A stretch of DNA of 64,000 nt from Janthinobacterium lividum PAMC 25724 (lineage in GTDB: Bacteria > Pseudomonadota > Gammaproteobacteria > Burkholderiales > Burkholderiaceae_D). The notes under the pieces were generated by a model, which did no database searches, was not told where the DNA came from, and was given only the letters and a program-made list of their open reading frames with translations. The position numbers were made by a program, and so were the translations under genes. Positions 62,074-64,000 of the stretch are shown here, one piece after another; the stretch's first letter is position 1; each line of letters starts with the position of its first letter. The DNA lies in contig AHHB01000040.1 of assembly GCA_000242815.2 (NCBI GenBank), positions 62,001 to 126,000 of the forward strand, given 5' to 3'.

Positions 62074-64000
62074 ATGGACGAACCGACGATGAATACCAAT
62101 CCCCTGCTTGATTTTTCCGGCCTGCCACGCTTCGACGCGATCACGCACGAGCATGTCACGCCTGCCATCGATACCCTGCTGGCCCAGGCGCGCGCCACGG
62201 TGGCACAGCTGGAAGCGCCGATGGAAGAAGTGAGCTGGGAAAACTTCGTCGCGCCCCAGGACCAGATCGCCGAAACCCTGGGCCGCGCCTGGAGCATCGT
62301 CAACCATCTCAACAGCGTGGTCGACACGCCCGAGCTGCGCGCCGCCTACAATGCCAACCAGCCCAAGGTGACGGAATTTTGGACCGAACTGGGCCAGAAC
62401 GACATCCTCTTCGGCAAATACAAGCAATTGCAAGCCAGCGCCGCTTTCGCCAGCCTGTCGCCGGCGCGCCGCCGCATCGTCGACAATGCCGTGCGCGACT
62501 TCCGCCTGGGCGGCGCCGAGTTGCCCGAGGACAAGAAAGAGCGCTTTGGCGCCATTCAGGAAGAACATGCAGCCGTCTCGACGCGTTTTTCCGAAAACGT
62601 GCTCGACGCCACGAATGACTACAAGTTGCTGGTCGAGAATGAAGCCGAGCTGGCCGGCCTGCCCGACGACGTGAAGGCGGCCGCGCACGCTGCCGCCGAA
62701 AAGGCGGGCAAGCAAGGCTACGAATTCTCGCTGCATTTCCCGTCTTATTACCCTATCTTGCAATTTGCCGACAATCGCGCCTTGCGCGAAACCATCTACC
62801 GCGCCAACGCCACCAAGGCATCCGACCAGGGCGAGGTCTTCAGCAAAAAAGAGGACTGGGACAACACGCACAACATCGTCACCCTGTTGCAACTGCGCGA
62901 CGAGGAAGCCAAGCTGCTCGGCTACGGCAATTTTTCCGAAGTGTCGCTGGTCTCCAAAATGGCCACCTCGCCCGCGCAAGTCATCGCTTTCCTGGAAGAC
63001 CTGGCCAAGCGCGCGCGCCCGTTCGCCGAACAGGATTTAGCCGAACTGAAACAATTCGCCCGCGAAGAACTGGGCATAGAAGCGCTGCAAGCGTGGGACG
63101 TGCCTTACGCTTCCGAGAAACTGCAGGAACGCCGCTACGCGTTCTCGGCCCAGGAAGTCAAACAGTATTTCCCTGAACCCAAGGTGATCGATGGCTTGTT
63201 CCGCCAGATCCAGAACCTGTTCGCGGTCGAGATCAAGCCCGATACGGCACCGGTCTGGCATCCGGACGTGCGCTTTTACCGCATCGAGCGCGACGGCCAG
63301 CTGGTCGGCCAGTTCTACCTGGACCTGTATGCACGCGCGGGCAAGAGCGGCGGCGCCTGGATGGACGACGCGCGCGGGCGCCGCGCCGATGCTGGCCAAG
63401 TACAAACACCGATCGCCTACCTGACCTGCAATTTCACGCAGCCCGCCGTGCTCGATGGCCAGCTCCAGCCTGCCCTGTTCACACACGATGAAGTGATCAC
63501 CCTGTTCCACGAATTCGGCCACGGCCTGCACCATATGCTGACCGTCGTCGACGAGCTGGGCGTGTCGGGCATTGCCGGCGTCGAATGGGATGCCGTGGAA
63601 CTGCCATCGCAATTCATGGAAAACTTCTGCTGGGAATGGGAAGTGCTCGAGCACATGACGGCGCATGCCGTCACGGCTGAGCCGCTGCCGCGCGCGCTGT
63701 ACGACAAGATGCTGGCGGCCAAGAATTTCCAGTCCGGCTTGCAAACCTTGCGCCAGGTGGAGTTTTCCCTGCTCGACATGCATTTGCACTATGACTACGA
63801 TGCCAGCACGGGCCAGAGCGTGCAGCAGCTGATTGACGGCGTGCGCGCACAGTTCGCGCTGATCATCCCGCCCCCGTTCAACCGCTTCCAGAATGCCTTT
63901 GGGCATATCTTCGCCGGTGGCTACGCGGCCGGCTACTACAGCTACAAATGGGCCGAGGTGCTGTCCGCCGACGCCTATGCGGCGTTTGAAGAAGCGCGCG
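62074..64000 (+). CDS. prlC: Oligopeptidase A (M3 family), truncated by the window edge
   Basis: 642 residues are in the window, out of about 680, with the C-terminus beyond the right edge. Cytoplasmic M3 metallopeptidase that degrades signal peptides and short peptides. The zinc motif HEFGH is at 479-483 (TLFHEFGHGLHH) and the downstream glutamate ligand follows in VSGIAGVEWDAVELPSQFMENF. The N-terminal start MDEPTMNTNPLLDFSGLPRF could begin at either ATG (62074 or 62089). Neither has a strong ribosome binding site, and the hairpin at 62038-62058 lies just ahead. No frameshift is seen in this copy. Confidence 0.93.
   Translation, partial: MDEPTMNTNPLLDFSGLPRFDAITHEHVTPAIDTLLAQARATVAQLEAPMEEVSWENFVAPQDQIAETLGRAWSIVNHLNSVVDTPELRAAYNANQPKVTEFWTELGQNDILFGKYKQLQASAAFASLSPARRRIVDNAVRDFRLGGAELPEDKKERFGAIQEEHAAVSTRFSENVLDATNDYKLLVENEAELAGLPDDVKAAAHAAAEKAGKQGYEFSLHFPSYYPILQFADNRALRETIYRANATKASDQGEVFSKKEDWDNTHNIVTLLQLRDEEAKLLGYGNFSEVSLVSKMATSPAQVIAFLEDLAKRARPFAEQDLAELKQFAREELGIEALQAWDVPYASEKLQERRYAFSAQEVKQYFPEPKVIDGLFRQIQNLFAVEIKPDTAPVWHPDVRFYRIERDGQLVGQFYLDLYARAGKSGGAWMDDARGRRADAGQVQTPIAYLTCNFTQPAVLDGQLQPALFTHDEVITLFHEFGHGLHHMLTVVDELGVSGIAGVEWDAVELPSQFMENFCWEWEVLEHMTAHAVTAEPLPRALYDKMLAAKNFQSGLQTLRQVEFSLLDMHLHYDYDASTGQSVQQLIDGVRAQFALIIPPPFNRFQNAFGHIFAGGYAAGYYSYKWAEVLSADAYAAFEEAR

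Noticed and set aside
1..64000. CRISPR arrays, rRNA genes and prophage genes
   Set aside because: No regularly spaced repeat array, no rRNA segment and no phage structural or integrase gene was seen.

Overview
The window reads as a chromosomal segment of a high-GC betaproteobacterium of the Oxalobacteraceae, most like Janthinobacterium or Massilia. This is judged from gene content and protein character, not from a database search. The pointers are an Aat/Bpt N-end-rule pair, a PHA phasin, a PEP-CTERM protein, a pyruvate dehydrogenase operon whose E3 carries its own lipoyl domain, and dispersed intergenic palindromes.

Layout. 1-632: end of a molybdopterin oxidoreductase. 757-1104: two tandem initiator tRNA genes, each with its own terminator. 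1.3-9.1 kb: Nudix hydrolase, aat, bpt, tricorn-type protease, pyrD and a Tas-like aldo/keto reductase. 9.4-12.5 kb: TonB receptor and PEP-CTERM protein. 12.9-19.5 kb: sulfate island (sbp, alpha/beta hydrolase, 1-Cys peroxiredoxin, cysT, cysW, cysA, cysB, all on the minus strand), interrupted by a 158-bp non-autonomous element. 19.6-24.0 kb: dgkA, IclR regulator, pbpG, nitroreductase and DMT exporter. 24.2-25.0 kb: phasin gene with a PhaR-like double site. 25.1-28.8 kb: livHMGF without livK. 29.1-32.0 kb: ispH, fkpB, radC and rpmB-rpmG. 32.1-38.4 kb: desaturase, MscS channel, RsmB-like methyltransferase, purN, barstar-like protein and glycine-zipper protein. 38.6-43.9 kb: spermidine-synthase-like protein, lone GspE ATPase, a divergent tRNA-Lys and an S9 peptidase. 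44.0-47.4 kb: BON-domain protein and two metallopeptidases. 47.6-52.8 kb: NodT/EmrB/EmrA efflux operon with a divergent TetR regulator. 52.8-54.0 kb: a metallophosphoesterase-like protein that has lost most of its metal ligands. 54.3-60.6 kb: aceE-aceF-lpdA. 61.1-64.0 kb: folD and the start of prlC.

How the genes work together. The cys block encodes periplasmic capture (Sbp), ABC import (CysTWA) and the LysR regulator. The liv block is an import machine whose binding protein must lie elsewhere. The efflux genes form a complete tripartite pump with an adjacent regulator. aceE-aceF-lpdA form a complete PDH complex behind a strong promoter with an upstream dyad.

A data-quality point matters for any reuse. 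Four conserved genes (aat twice, the aldo/keto reductase, pbpG and folD) each contain a single-base deletion that restores a textbook protein when undone. Because folD is usually essential, consensus errors are the simplest explanation, although true pseudogenes cannot be excluded from the sequence alone. The most unusual biological observations are the element inserted in a terminator loop, the degenerate metallophosphoesterase, the mismatch-rich but promoter-bearing tRNA-Lys, and the PhaR-like and TGTTACA operator arrays.
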